A stretch of 64,000 nt of DNA, taken from NCBI GenBank assembly GCA_016191465.1, contig JACPOP010000001.1, positions 1-64,000 of the forward strand, written 5' to 3'. The notes beneath the pieces are model-generated. The model saw only the letters and a program-made list of their open reading frames with translations, was not told the origin of the DNA and did not search any database. Shown here piece by piece: positions 42,910 through 55,449 of the stretch; position 1 is the first letter of the stretch, and every line of letters begins with the position of its first letter. The DNA comes from Chloroflexota bacterium. Lineage in GTDB: Bacteria; Chloroflexota; UBA6077; CF-72. A program made the position numbers and the translations under genes.

Positions 42910-44120
42910 CCGCTCCGCTGGCGGGGGTGCGCGTCCTCGAGCTGGGCAACTACATGGCCGCTCCGTACTGCGCCATGCTTCTGGGAGACCTGGGTGCCGA
43001 GGTCATCAAGATCGAGAACCCGAGCGGCGGCGACCTGACGCGCCAGACGGGGCCGTTCGTGCAGGGCGAGAGCGCCGGCTTCATGGCGTTGAACCGCAAT
43101 AAGCAGAGCGTCACGCTGAACCTGAAGCACCCCCAGGGGAAAGACCTGTTCCTGGCGCTTGTGCGCACCGCGGACGTGCTGGTAGAGAACTTCCGGCCCG
43201 GCACGATGGACGATCTCGGGCTGGGATACGACACCCTCTCGGTGGTCAATCCTCGGCTCATCTATTCAGCGGCCACAGGCTTCGGTCAGACGGGGCCGTA
43301 CAGCCAGCGGGCAGCGCTCGACCTGATCGTGCAGGGCATGAGCGGCCTTATGTCCATCACCGGCGAGCCGGGCCGGCCGCCGGTGAAGATCGGCGTGCCC
43401 ATCGCGGACCTGACGGCGGCCCTGTTTGGCGCGTACGCCATCCTGGCCGCGCTGCGCGCGCGCGATCAGATGGGCGAGGGCCAATCCATCGACGTGAGCC
43501 TTTTCGAATCCGCCATCGCGCTGGAGGTCTGGGAGACGAGCGGCTACTTCGCGAGCGGCGAGGTACCGGAGCCGCTGGGGTCCGCCCACCGGGTCACCGC
43601 GCCCTACCAGGCGCTGCGAACGGCGGACGGCGCCATCACCGTGGGCGCGACGAGCCCGCCGAACTGGCTGGCATTCTGCACCAGGCTGGGCCTCCTGCAC
43701 CTGATGGATGACCCCCGTTTCGCGGAGGTTCCGGACCGGCGTGCCAACTACCAGGAACTGGCACGGCTCATCGAGGAGGTGACCACGACCCGTCCCAGCG
43801 AGCACTGGTACCGCTTGCTAGAGCAAGCCGGTGTGCCATGCGGCGTCCTCAACCGCGTGGACCAGGCGGTCGAAGACGAGCAGGTCCGGGCGCGTGGCTT
43901 CGTGGTGCAGCTACCCCACTCCAAAGTTGGCAGCATCCAGAGCACGGGGTCGCCGGTGCGCCTCTCGAAGACGCCCGTGCGCCTGGAACGCGCCGGCCCG
44001 CTGCTGGGCGAGCATACCCGCGCCGTCCTCGCTGACCTGGGTCTCGACGCCAGTCGGCTGGACGTCCTGGAGCGCGAAGGCGCCATCGGGCGCAGCCCGG
44101 CCACGCCCGCGGAACGGTGA
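42906..44120 (+). CDS. CaiB/BaiF family CoA transferase
   Basis: LAGVRVLELGNYMAAPYCAMLLGDLGAEVIKIENPSGGD; ATGA overlap with previous gene. Confidence 0.95.
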   Translation: MTAPLAGVRVLELGNYMAAPYCAMLLGDLGAEVIKIENPSGGDLTRQTGPFVQGESAGFMALNRNKQSVTLNLKHPQGKDLFLALVRTADVLVENFRPGTMDDLGLGYDTLSVVNPRLIYSAATGFGQTGPYSQRAALDLIVQGMSGLMSITGEPGRPPVKIGVPIADLTAALFGAYAILAALRARDQMGEGQSIDVSLFESAIALEVWETSGYFASGEVPEPLGSAHRVTAPYQALRTADGAITVGATSPPNWLAFCTRLGLLHLMDDPRFAEVPDRRANYQELARLIEEVTTTRPSEHWYRLLEQAGVPCGVLNRVDQAVEDEQVRARGFVVQLPHSKVGSIQSTGSPVRLSKTPVRLERAGPLLGEHTRAVLADLGLDASRLDVLEREGAIGRSPATPAER

Positions 44121-44296
44121 TGGGCGGAGGCTCCGCTGCCGAATCGAACCCACCCAGGGCTCGCGTGTAGGTCCCCACCAGCGCCCCCGTCGCACCTGGA
44201 GACAACCAGCGACGGTCCGCCGGCAGGGGGGTTCGGCATCACCGCTGATTTCGCCGCCTACAATCACGATTCGATTCGTCACCCTCTCAGTAGCTG

Positions 44297-45580
44297 ATGC
44301 TCCGCACGCCGCTTCTGCTCCGCCTGGCTTCTGCCTGCGCCTCCCTTGTCCTCGTGGCTGGCTGCCTTGGCGGCGAGTCCGCGAGGACGCCGCCGGTGGC
44401 TCCCGTGGAGCCGACGCCCACGGCCGAGCCACGGCCAGTACCGCAGTCGCTGTTCGGCGCGATGATGGCGCCGTTCATCGACGAGGCACAGAAGCGGCGG
44501 GTCGCCAGGGCTGCCGCCGATCCCGCATACGCCCGTAGGGTTGACCCGGAGCTGAACCGCAACCGCGTCAATTTCCTGCTGTTCGGCTACGGGGAAACGC
44601 ACGAGCCACCACGCACGGAGATCGCCTACACCGGCTCCCACTCCATCCTGTCGTACGACTACCAGGCCGGCAAGCTGGACATGGTGTCGATCACCCACGA
44701 CACGCGTGCTCCGGAGCTCGAGCGCTTCTTCCAAGCCGAAGGGCGCTGGGAGGGGAATGCCCAGCGGATCGAGAGCGTCTACAGGGAGGGCGGGCTGAAC
44801 CTCCAGCGATTGGTCCTCGAGGACGCAACCGGTCTCTCGGTGGACTTTCAACTGGTGTTCCAGGAATCGGCGCTGGCATCCCTGACGGACTCCGTGTTCC
44901 AGGGCGTGACGGTGGAGGTGCCGGCCGCGTTTTCGGTGAACGCCATGTACCTGGATGGGCAGAAGTACCCGGCCCTCCAGTTCCCGGCGGGGCCGGTCAA
45001 CATGGACGGGAAAGCGTTCCTCCAGTACATCAAGACCACGGCTATTGAGGACACCTACGACAAGCGACTCGAGCCAAATGCTCGCAAGGCCCTCGCGATG
45101 AGTGCGCTCACCGAGCGCCTCCAGGAGAAATCGCGCGACGTTAGCTTCTGGTTCCGCGCTCTGCAGTACGTGAACGAGGAGACCAGCCGGAAGCGCATCG
45201 TGTACGACTTCGATCCCGGGCCGCTCCTGGTGAACAACTTCAGCCGCATGATTCAAGCTGCCACTCGCGCCGTTAACGGCGGGGGAGTTGGTGCCAATGC
45301 AGCGGCACCCAGCCTGGACCGGACGGTCTACGTCGTGGACCCGGCGAGCGGCGACGGGGGAGTCCAGTGGATCAATGCAAACAAGGCATCGAACCCGAAT
45401 ACGGCTCGGGACCTGGCGCGGAACCGCTATCCAGACATCAATATGGAGGTCCCGTACAACGGCGACGCCGATGCGGCGGACCTCGTGAGCGGTTACTGGC
45501 TGGACGTCCGCAAGCTCGTCGCGGCGCGCCTCAATGCGCCGCGCCCCAGCGCTCAGGCACCATCGCCATCCGCACCTTGA
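44297..45580 (+). CDS. LCP (LytR-CpsA-Psr)-like lipoprotein
   Basis: Lipobox VLVAGCLGG; NFLLFGYG..SHSILSYDYQAGKLDMVSITHDTRAPE; GGLNLQRLVLEDATGLSVDFQLVF..GVTVEVP. Confidence 0.65.
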   Translation: MLRTPLLLRLASACASLVLVAGCLGGESARTPPVAPVEPTPTAEPRPVPQSLFGAMMAPFIDEAQKRRVARAAADPAYARRVDPELNRNRVNFLLFGYGETHEPPRTEIAYTGSHSILSYDYQAGKLDMVSITHDTRAPELERFFQAEGRWEGNAQRIESVYREGGLNLQRLVLEDATGLSVDFQLVFQESALASLTDSVFQGVTVEVPAAFSVNAMYLDGQKYPALQFPAGPVNMDGKAFLQYIKTTAIEDTYDKRLEPNARKALAMSALTERLQEKSRDVSFWFRALQYVNEETSRKRIVYDFDPGPLLVNNFSRMIQAATRAVNGGGVGANAAAPSLDRTVYVVDPASGDGGVQWINANKASNPNTARDLARNRYPDINMEVPYNGDADAADLVSGYWLDVRKLVAARLNAPRPSAQAPSPSAP

Positions 45581-45619
45581 ACCGCGGGTACGACGGCTCG
45601 GCGCGCGGCCGATCGGGCG

Positions 45620-47515
<1,896 letters not shown>

Positions 47516-49282
47516 TTACTCAATACCCTGAATGCCAAAGCGGCGCCCAATTCTGTCAACGCCCACCGTTACCACCAGCAGCAGCGCCAGGACCAGCACG
47601 GAGAAAGCGGCGATCAGCCCGAGCGAGCCTTCCGACCACAGCTCATAGATCGCCACCGCCACGGTCCGGCTGCCGGGAGACGCAAGAATTGCCGATACCG
47701 AGAGCTCGCGGAACGCGTGGATGGCCACCCAAATCCACGCCGTTACCAGCACCGGCCGCATCAGCGGCAAGAGCACGCGGAAGAACACGGCGCCAAATGG
47801 TGCTCCCGAGGTCGAGGCAGCCTCCTCCAGCTCGCGGTGGATCTGCACTATGCCGGCCGAGACCATGCGCATCGCGACGGGCATATAGCGCGTGATGTAC
47901 GCCAACAGCAGGATCACCAGCGTGCCGTAAATCGGCAGCGGGACTACGAGGTACAGCCACAGCATCGACACTGCGAAGAGCACGGCCGGCACCGCGCGCG
48001 GCGCGAAGGCAAGCCAGTCGAGGAAGCGCCGCCCGGGAAGCTGGGTGCGATACACCATCCAGGCCAGTACTGCCACCAGGAGGATCACGACCGTTGCCGA
48101 GCCTGCTCCCAGGATGAGGCTATTGCGCAGACCCTCCTGGACCGTGCTGCTGGCAAACACACGCTCGTAATTCGCAAAGCTCATCGCCTTGAATGCCGCG
48201 GGCGAGGGCGCCTGAAAGAAGCGCAGGAAAGAAGCCCACAGCAAGACCAGCGTTGGCGCCACGACCGATAGAGACAACACGGTCAGCACCCCCAGCGCCA
48301 CCGGCCAGCGCCAGACTCCCAGGGCGATAACCCGTGGGCGGAATGCCTTTCCAGAAACAGTCATGTACGAGGATTGGTGTCGGATAAGCCGCTGGTAGAC
48401 CGCCAACAGCCCTAGAGCCAGGACGAGCAGCAGCACCCCGAATGCCGCGGCAGTGCCGAAGTCCACGGGGGTGCGGACGGACCGGAAATAGATCTCGGTG
48501 CTGAGCACCGAGATCTTCCGGGGCAGGCCGATGATGAGCGGCACCTCGAAGGATTCCACGGCCTGGATAAACACCAGGATGATGCCAGCCAGGAGTGAGG
48601 GCCGCATCAGCGGGAACGTGATCGTCCGCAACGTGGACCAGACGGTGCGGCCCGACATGAACGCGGCTTCTTCGAGCGAGGGATCCATCGATCGCAGCGT
48701 GCCGACCATGGTGAGGTACACCAGCGGGAAGGAGTCCAGGGCCATGACCCAGATCATGCCTAGCAAGGAGTACAGGTCGAACGCGGGTGTGGCTGCCCCC
48801 GTGAGGTCGCGGTACACGCGGTTCAGGAGGCCAATTTCGGGACTGGCCAGGAAGACCCAGGCGATGGACATCAGCAGCCCCGGCATGATGATCTGGCCGT
48901 AGGTCAGGGCGTTCATCAGGCCCCGGAGCGGCGCGTCCGTTCGGGCCACCACCAGCGCCAGCGCCACGCCGAAGGTGCCCGCCAGCAACGTGGACCCAAG
49001 GGCATAGACCAGCGTGTTGACCAGCGGCGTGAGGAACTCCGCGCTCGAGAAGATTCGCACATAGTTCGCGAAGGTGATCCGCGGCGTGAAGTACGTGAGA
49101 TCCGTTGGCCCGACGACCTTCAGGCTGCCCCAGATCAAGAAGAACAGCGGGACGACGACCTGGTAGATCAGGAAGATCGTCACCAGGGTCAGCACCACGT
49201 GCTTCACCTCGAGGCGCTGGAAGAGCCCCGTCTTCAGTACGGGAGCCACAGGACGCCGACGCACGACAGATTGAACGCTCAT
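47516..49282 (-). CDS. iron(III)-type ABC transporter permease (fused double permease)
   Basis: About 588 aa with two BPD_transp halves (EEAAFMSGRTVWSTLRTITFPLMRPSLLAG and EEAASTSGAPFGAVFFRVLLPLMRPVL). Confidence 0.92.
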   Translation of the reverse strand: MSVQSVVRRRPVAPVLKTGLFQRLEVKHVVLTLVTIFLIYQVVVPLFFLIWGSLKVVGPTDLTYFTPRITFANYVRIFSSAEFLTPLVNTLVYALGSTLLAGTFGVALALVVARTDAPLRGLMNALTYGQIIMPGLLMSIAWVFLASPEIGLLNRVYRDLTGAATPAFDLYSLLGMIWVMALDSFPLVYLTMVGTLRSMDPSLEEAAFMSGRTVWSTLRTITFPLMRPSLLAGIILVFIQAVESFEVPLIIGLPRKISVLSTEIYFRSVRTPVDFGTAAAFGVLLLVLALGLLAVYQRLIRHQSSYMTVSGKAFRPRVIALGVWRWPVALGVLTVLSLSVVAPTLVLLWASFLRFFQAPSPAAFKAMSFANYERVFASSTVQEGLRNSLILGAGSATVVILLVAVLAWMVYRTQLPGRRFLDWLAFAPRAVPAVLFAVSMLWLYLVVPLPIYGTLVILLLAYITRYMPVAMRMVSAGIVQIHRELEEAASTSGAPFGAVFFRVLLPLMRPVLVTAWIWVAIHAFRELSVSAILASPGSRTVAVAIYELWSEGSLGLIAAFSVLVLALLLVVTVGVDRIGRRFGIQGIE

Positions 49283-49406
49283 GCGAAGCCGAGGGCCGCG
49301 ATTCTGGCACGTTTCCGCTGGACGAGAGTCACTTGCTTCGCATTTCTGAACGGGACGCAGGACCGGCGTAGACCCGCCGCCGCGCGCCGTGCCGTGGACT
49401 CCGTAG

Positions 49407-49440
49407 CAGCCGGCCGAGACGGCGGGTGCTGTCTCGGCCG
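49407..49440 (-). promoter_or_regulatory. SBP-permease intergenic stem-loop
   Basis: GCCGGCCGAGAC-10 nt-GTCTCGGCCGGC, perfect 12-bp stem. Confidence 0.75.
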
Positions 49441-49450
49441 GCGCCGGCAC

Positions 49451-50674
49451 TCAGGCCTTGAAGTAACCGTTGAACTCCTTGGCGATCGCCTCGTAGTCAA
49501 GCTCGCCCGCATTCAAGGGGAAGATCTTCACGTTCTCAAAGAGCATGGCGTACGGGTTGTTCGCCACGGCTTTGGAGATGGGGATGCGCTTCGCCTTGAG
49601 CGTCGCGGCCTGGCCCGCGTCCGTCAGCGCCCAGTTCTGAAACAGCTTGGCCGCGTTCGGATGGGCCGCGCCCTTCATGGCTCCCCAGTACGCGGGGATC
49701 ACCGTGACCGGAGCCAATTGGGGCATCTGCAGCTCGAACGGCGCGCCATCCGCCTTGAACGAGACATACCGATGGCCGTAGGCCTCGAGGTCGATCGGAA
49801 ACTCGCCGGCCGCCATGAACTCCATGATCTGGGTCGAGCCCTCGCGGATAACGGCGTTCTTCGCCAGCGCCGTGAAAAACTCCCTGGTCTTGGCCTCACC
49901 CAGGCTCTGATTCAGAGTCTGGCGAAGTCCGTAGTACCACTCGTAGGCGGACAGCTCGATGGCCAGCTTGCCCTTCCACTTCGGGTCTGTGAAGCCTTCC
50001 CAACTCGTCGGAAGCTCGGACTGCTTCACCAGGGTGGAATTGAAGACGACGTGCTTGCTGAGCAGCGAGTCGGCAACGATGCCGAGCTTCTCTGGCGCCG
50101 GAGCAAGCGAGATCGCCTTTTCCCACGGGACCGTGGTGGGGTCGATCGCGCCAGCGGAAACAAAGTCGGCCTGTTCACTGGACGAATGGACAAGATCGGC
50201 CTTGACGTTGCCGCTGCGAAACTCGGTGAGCACGCGCTCCTTGAGGCCCGCCGTTGCCACGCGGGTGCCGGTCCACTTGACCTCGGGGTAGGTCTTGTTG
50301 AACTCTGCGCCCAGCGTGTCGTAGACATCCTGGGTGGCGGAGCCGTACGCGACCAGAGCGCCCTCCTTCTTCGCGGCGTCCACGAGCGTCTGCGGGATCT
50401 GGCCGATTCCGGCGGACTGAGCCGGAGCCGTCTGCGCGGCGGGCTTCGGAACGTCTGTTGGCTTCGCTACGGCGGCCGCGGGAGCCGCCGTAGCGGCCGG
50501 CGCTGCCGTGGGCGCGGTGGTCGCGGCCGGCTTCACCGCCTCGGTGGGCTTCGCGGCCGGTACCGCTGTCGGCGCTGGCGCGGCGGCCTGCTGGCAGGCC
50601 GCCAGCACAGTGACTCCACTCCCCAGAGCAAGCACACGCAAGAACGATCGGCGAGTCCGCATTGAACCTCCCAT
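49451..50674 (-). CDS. ABC transporter substrate-binding protein (iron-type)
   Basis: Lipobox VTVLAACQQ; LVAYGSATQDVYDTLGAEFNKTYPEVKWTGTRVATAGLKERVLTEFRSGNVKADLVHSS. Confidence 0.9.
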   Translation of the reverse strand: MGGSMRTRRSFLRVLALGSGVTVLAACQQAAAPAPTAVPAAKPTEAVKPAATTAPTAAPAATAAPAAAVAKPTDVPKPAAQTAPAQSAGIGQIPQTLVDAAKKEGALVAYGSATQDVYDTLGAEFNKTYPEVKWTGTRVATAGLKERVLTEFRSGNVKADLVHSSSEQADFVSAGAIDPTTVPWEKAISLAPAPEKLGIVADSLLSKHVVFNSTLVKQSELPTSWEGFTDPKWKGKLAIELSAYEWYYGLRQTLNQSLGEAKTREFFTALAKNAVIREGSTQIMEFMAAGEFPIDLEAYGHRYVSFKADGAPFELQMPQLAPVTVIPAYWGAMKGAAHPNAAKLFQNWALTDAGQAATLKAKRIPISKAVANNPYAMLFENVKIFPLNAGELDYEAIAKEFNGYFKA

Positions 50675-50771
50675 AGCACCCCCCCGTGGGTGTACCCACG
50701 ATTCTACGGGCGTCCGCGTCTGCTATGAATGTTCCGCCGCGTCCGGGGCACCCAAGACGCAGGGAGGATCC

Positions 50772-52028
50772 ATGACTGAGAACGCGATCGCTGTCAACGC
50801 CCGTCAGGTGGGCTATTCCGACCTCGCCGGCCGTGGCGATGCACTCCAGGTGTGCGGCCAGAAGCGCGGCGACCGCTACTACCTGTACGTCGGACACTTC
50901 TGGAGCCTCGGCATCAGCATCCTGGACGTCACCGATCCAGCCCACCCGGAGATCATCCGTTACCTCCCCAGCCCCACGCCAAACACCTGGCACATCAATC
51001 TCCAGGTCGGGGATGACCTGTTGATGGTCGCCAATGAACGGATCATTCCCGGCTGGGGAACGCTCCCCCCGGACAGCCCGTTCGAAGCTGGCGTGCAGCT
51101 CTACGACGTGCGCGATCCGCACAGCCCGCGCCGGTTGGGCGCGTGGAAGACCAGCGGGTCTGGCACCCACCGCAATTGGTACGCAGGTGGCCGCTACGCG
51201 TACCTCGCCGCCAGCGAGGACGGTTTCGAGGGACGTTTCCTGGTCATCCTCGACGTAGCCGATCCCGAGCACCCTGTCGAGGCCGGGCGATGGTGGATCC
51301 CTGGCCAGGGGGTGAAGCACGGCGAGAAGCCGTGGTGGCCGACAGAGCACCGCGTTGGCCATTACACCCTGCACGGAGTCATCCCTTCTGGCGACCGGGT
51401 GTACCTGGCCTACGAGGACTTCGGAATCCGCATCCTCGACGCCGCCGATCCAGCCAGGCCCGTTCTACAGGGCGAGCGGAACCTGCATCCGCCGTTCGCG
51501 GGGTACTCCCACACCACGCTGCCGTTGCCAGAGCGAAACCTGCTCGTGGTAGCGGAGGAAACGATTCTCTACAACTGCCAGGAGCAGCAAAAGCGGATCT
51601 GGATGATGGACGTCCGCGAGCCCGGGAACCCGGTTCCCATCAGCACGCTACCGCTTCCCACGGAGCCCTCGGGTGAGCCGAAGTGGTGCGAGAAGGGCGG
51701 GCGGTTCGGCCCACACAACCTGCACGAAAACCGCCCGGGAGGCTTCCAGAGCGACACGCTGCTCTTCAACGCCTTCTTCAACGCGGGACTACGGGTGTGG
51801 GACGTCCGCGACCCGTTCGTGCCCGTCGAGGTGGCGTCCTTTATCCCACCAGCCCCCGCGCACATGGTCGATCCTCGCCCGAACGCCCCGCGGACCATCT
51901 CCAGCCAGGACGTGTACGTGGACGACCGCGGCTACTGCTTTCTCACCGACTACAACGCCGGCCTGTACGTGGTAGCGCTCACCGGCGAGGCCGGTGCGCT
52001 GATGCACCTGCCATCGGCGGCCAGGTAG
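50772..52028 (+). CDS. LVIVD-repeat-type protein
   Basis: Repeated ISILDVTDPAHPEIIRYL / LVILDVADPEHPVEAGRW / GIRILDAADPARPVLQG units. Confidence 0.85.
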   Translation: MTENAIAVNARQVGYSDLAGRGDALQVCGQKRGDRYYLYVGHFWSLGISILDVTDPAHPEIIRYLPSPTPNTWHINLQVGDDLLMVANERIIPGWGTLPPDSPFEAGVQLYDVRDPHSPRRLGAWKTSGSGTHRNWYAGGRYAYLAASEDGFEGRFLVILDVADPEHPVEAGRWWIPGQGVKHGEKPWWPTEHRVGHYTLHGVIPSGDRVYLAYEDFGIRILDAADPARPVLQGERNLHPPFAGYSHTTLPLPERNLLVVAEETILYNCQEQQKRIWMMDVREPGNPVPISTLPLPTEPSGEPKWCEKGGRFGPHNLHENRPGGFQSDTLLFNAFFNAGLRVWDVRDPFVPVEVASFIPPAPAHMVDPRPNAPRTISSQDVYVDDRGYCFLTDYNAGLYVVALTGEAGALMHLPSAAR

Positions 52029-52098
52029 CGGGTCGGCAGGTACTCGGCCGGCGCGGGCCGCCCGTCGCGCCGGCCTGCTGGCGGCATAGAATCGGGCC

Positions 52099-52563
52099 GT
52101 GTCTACGCTTCCTGACCTCACCCTGCCGATCACGTCGGCACGGATCCAGGCCATCATTCCGCATCGCTACCCGATGCTGCTGGTGGACCGGATCGTGGAG
52201 CTTGAGCCGGGGGTGCGGGCGACCGGAGTGAAGGCGGTCTCGGCCGGCGAGCCGTACTTCGTGGGCCATTATCCAGGCTACCCGGTGATGCCAGGGGTGC
52301 TCATCGTCGAGGCGCTTGCCCAGACCGGTGCCGTTGGGCTGCTGTCCGACCTCCGGTTCGTGGGCCGAACGCCGATCTTCGCGGGCATCGACAACTGCCG
52401 CTTCCGACGCCAGGTTGGTCCCGGCGATGTGCTGAGGCTCGAAGTCGTGTTCACCGGGATGCGCGGGCCGATCGGCAAAGGCCACGGCAGGGCGCTGGTC
52501 GACGATACCGTCGCGTGCGAAGTCGACCTCACGTTCGCTCTGATCGACCCAGCTGCGCGGTGA
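52099..52563 (+). CDS. fabZ: 3-hydroxyacyl-ACP dehydratase FabZ
   Basis: [44 protein letters not shown]. Confidence 0.93.
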   Translation: MSTLPDLTLPITSARIQAIIPHRYPMLLVDRIVELEPGVRATGVKAVSAGEPYFVGHYPGYPVMPGVLIVEALAQTGAVGLLSDLRFVGRTPIFAGIDNCRFRRQVGPGDVLRLEVVFTGMRGPIGKGHGRALVDDTVACEVDLTFALIDPAAR

Positions 52564-52603
52564 GCTGATCGCGCAACCGCTTAGAACGCTTCGGCTGGGC
52601 CTG

Positions 52604-53749
52604 TTGCACCTGGCGGCACTGGCGCTGAGGCCGCTCGTCCGTGTCTCCGACGGACCGGTCAGGGTCCTGTTGATCCGTCCGGACAACATCGGGGACGTCC
52701 TCCTGACGTCCTCAGCCGTCCAGGTGCTCGAGGAGACGATGCCCGCGGAGCACATCACCTATCTCGTCGGACCCTGGGCCGCGGGCGCGGCACGACAGGG
52801 GCCACTGGGGAAGAGGGTCGAGACGCTGCCCTTCCCGGGTTTTGGTGGCCGCCGCAAGGCGCACCTGCTGGAGCCATACGCGGAGCTGATGCGGAGCGCT
52901 CGCCTGCTCCGCCGTCGCTCGTACAGGGCGGCGGTGGTGCTCAGGCCCGACCACTGGTGGGGCGCACTCCTCTGCCTCGCCGCCGGCATCCCGGTCCGCG
53001 TTGGCTATGCCACGCCCGAGACTTCGGCGCTGCTCTCGCAGGCGTTGCCTCGGCCAGACGAGCGCATGCACGCCACGGGCCAGGCCACGGCGCTCGTGGT
53101 CGCGCTGCTCCAAACGCTGGGCGTTGCCGCGCGGGCCGGCGAACCTGGAGGCGCGTCGTTCGAACCGACGGCGGAAGATTCTCACGCGGCGCGGGTCTGG
53201 CTCAACCAGAACCTCGCCGAACCCAGCCGCTCTGTCGCGCTCCACCCCCTTTCCGGAGCGTCATTGAAGACGTGGCCGGATGAGCGCTGGGTGGCACTCG
53301 CGGACCGCCTCCACGCGGCCGGCACACCGGTCGTGCTGTCGGGCGCCCCTGGCGAGCGCGGCATGCTCACCGCTCTCGGCGCTCGCATGCAGCATCCGCC
53401 AGCAGCGGTGCTGTCAGACGTCCCGCTCGGCATGGCGGCAGCAGTCTTCGAGCGCCTGGGCGCGGTGGTCGGCCCGGACAGCGGTGCATTGCACCTGGCC
53501 GCCGCTCGAGGAGCGCCCACCGTCCGCCTGTACGGGCCGGCATCCGCCATGGTGTTCGGGCCGGACCCCACCGCTCCGTTGCAGGTGGTGCTGCAATCCC
53601 GCTCCTTGCCCTGCGTGCCGTGCGGCTCGCTGGTGAACCCTCCCTGCGGCGCACGCGTGGAGCCGCCCTGCATGCTGGCGATCAGCGTGCCGGAGGTAGC
53701 CGCGGCGCTGGCCGGGATACTTGAAGCCCGAGCGCGCCGAGCTTCCTAG
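52604..53749 (+). CDS. glycosyltransferase family 9 (heptosyltransferase-like)
   Basis: VLLIRPDNIGDVLLTSSAVQVLEETMP; VVGPDSGALHLAAARGAPTVRLYGPASAMVFGP. Confidence 0.9.
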   Translation: MHLAALALRPLVRVSDGPVRVLLIRPDNIGDVLLTSSAVQVLEETMPAEHITYLVGPWAAGAARQGPLGKRVETLPFPGFGGRRKAHLLEPYAELMRSARLLRRRSYRAAVVLRPDHWWGALLCLAAGIPVRVGYATPETSALLSQALPRPDERMHATGQATALVVALLQTLGVAARAGEPGGASFEPTAEDSHAARVWLNQNLAEPSRSVALHPLSGASLKTWPDERWVALADRLHAAGTPVVLSGAPGERGMLTALGARMQHPPAAVLSDVPLGMAAAVFERLGAVVGPDSGALHLAAARGAPTVRLYGPASAMVFGPDPTAPLQVVLQSRSLPCVPCGSLVNPPCGARVEPPCMLAISVPEVAAALAGILEARARRAS

Positions 53750-53758
53750 AATCGGCTC

Positions 53759-54877
53759 GTGGAGCGCATCCTCGTCGCCAAGCTCGCAACTCTCGGCGAC
53801 CTGCTGACGGCAACCCCCGCGCTGCGTGCGCTGCGGACGCGGTATCCACGCGCCCACATCGCGGTGCTCACAACACCCGGATCGGCCCCTGTCCTGACAG
53901 GCCTCGACAGCGTCGACGAAGTGATCTCGTTCGACAAGTTCGCCTTCGACCATCCTACCGATGCCCTGGGCAGCGGGCGCGTGGCCGCCCGGTTCGCCGC
54001 CCGACTTCGCGCGGGTCGATGGGACGGTCTCGCGCTGCTCCACCACCTGACCACCCCGTTCGGGGTGGCGAAGTACGCGGCGCTGGCCGTGGCGAGCGGT
54101 GCGCCCATCAGGGCGGGGCTCGAGAATGGCCGCGGCAGGGGGTTCCTCACGCATCCCGTGCCAGACCATGGCTACGGCTGGCAACACGAGGTGGACTACG
54201 GTATCGACGTGGCCTTGGCACTCGGCGCGGCCAGACCCACAGCACCTCAACTGGAGATCCGTCCGAATGCCGAAGACCGCGCCTGGGCAACAGCCGAGCA
54301 TGCTCGGCTCGGGGGCCGGGAGCTAGTGCTCCTGGTGCCCGGCTCTGGCACTTTCAGCACGGCCCGCCGCTGGGCCGCGGAGCGCTTCGCCGAGGTGGGA
54401 CGCGGCCTATTTGCGCGGCATGGGCTTCGTCCGGTGGCACTGGCGGGTACCAGTGACGAGGAGCGCGTCCTCGCGCAGGGCGTGGCGCACGCGCTCGGCG
54501 ACCCTCGCGCCATTGTGCCACCGGCACCCAGCGCACGGGCGCTCGCCGCGCTCATCGAACGCTGCGTCCTCGTAGTCGCCAACGACAGCGGTCCCGTGCA
54601 CCTCGCCGCGGCCGTACAGACGCCTGTCGTAGCGGTGTTCGGGCCGACAAACTGGCGGGCCTGGGGGCCGTACCCCGCTTCCGCACCCCGAAACCAGGTT
54701 GTCCTGGAGCGCGTCGTCTGCCAGCCCTGCATCCACCGCGGCCACGAGTTTGGCGACCCCGCCGGCTGTGAAGCCCGGACGTGCCTGCAATTCGTGCTCC
54801 CAGATGCTGTGCTGCAAGCTGCCGATCGAGCCATAGCCGCTGGGTCCCCGCGCAGTGCGCTGGTACGCGCGTCGTAG
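53759..54877 (+). CDS. glycosyltransferase family 9 (heptosyltransferase-like)
   Basis: ILVAKLATLGDLLTATPALRALRTRYP; VVANDSGPVHLAAAVQTPVVAVFGPTNWRAWGPY; GTG start. Confidence 0.92.
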   Translation: MERILVAKLATLGDLLTATPALRALRTRYPRAHIAVLTTPGSAPVLTGLDSVDEVISFDKFAFDHPTDALGSGRVAARFAARLRAGRWDGLALLHHLTTPFGVAKYAALAVASGAPIRAGLENGRGRGFLTHPVPDHGYGWQHEVDYGIDVALALGAARPTAPQLEIRPNAEDRAWATAEHARLGGRELVLLVPGSGTFSTARRWAAERFAEVGRGLFARHGLRPVALAGTSDEERVLAQGVAHALGDPRAIVPPAPSARALAALIERCVLVVANDSGPVHLAAAVQTPVVAVFGPTNWRAWGPYPASAPRNQVVLERVVCQPCIHRGHEFGDPAGCEARTCLQFVLPDAVLQAADRAIAAGSPRSALVRAS

Positions 54878-54906
54878 ACCGAATGGAACTGGATTCAGGA
54901 CGGTAT

Positions 54907-55449
54907 ATGACCATCGAGGAACAGTCGCCAGACGTGGATGCGAACGTCACCCGCTGTGCACGGCATCCGTCGGTCGAGACGGTGCTGCGCTGTGGGCGGT
55001 GCGAAACGCCGATTTGCCCGAAGTGCATGGTTGCCACACCCGTCGGCGCCCGGTGCCGCACCTGCGCGGGGGTCAAGCGCGTGGCCACGGTCGGTAAGCC
55101 GCTGGAGCTCGCTCGCGCCTTCCTGCTGGCCCTGCTTGCGGCGGAGGTGGGTGCACTCCTCCTGCTGCTGCTGCCCGTATTCTTGATCGGACACGCGGTG
55201 GTCGGGTTCAGCGTTGGCTGGGTCGTTTCCAGGGCGGTGCGCGGAAACCGAGGGCGCGACCTGGCGATTCTGGCGGTCGTGGCATTCCTGGCGGGCCAGG
55301 TTCTGGCTCCATCTGTGTTGGCCGTGGCCACCGGGCGGCAATTCAGCGTCGCGCCGATCCTGGCCTACCCATTCTTCCTCATCGGCAACCCTCTGCAGAT
55401 CGTGGCGCTGGCGCTTGGTGGGTTCCTGGCCTGGACGCGCGCGCGGTGA
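54907..55449 (+). CDS. B-box-type zinc finger membrane protein
   Basis: CARHPSVETVLRCGRCETPICPKCMVATPVGARCRTCAG plus TM helices. Confidence 0.8.
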   Translation: MTIEEQSPDVDANVTRCARHPSVETVLRCGRCETPICPKCMVATPVGARCRTCAGVKRVATVGKPLELARAFLLALLAAEVGALLLLLLPVFLIGHAVVGFSVGWVVSRAVRGNRGRDLAILAVVAFLAGQVLAPSVLAVATGRQFSVAPILAYPFFLIGNPLQIVALALGGFLAWTRAR

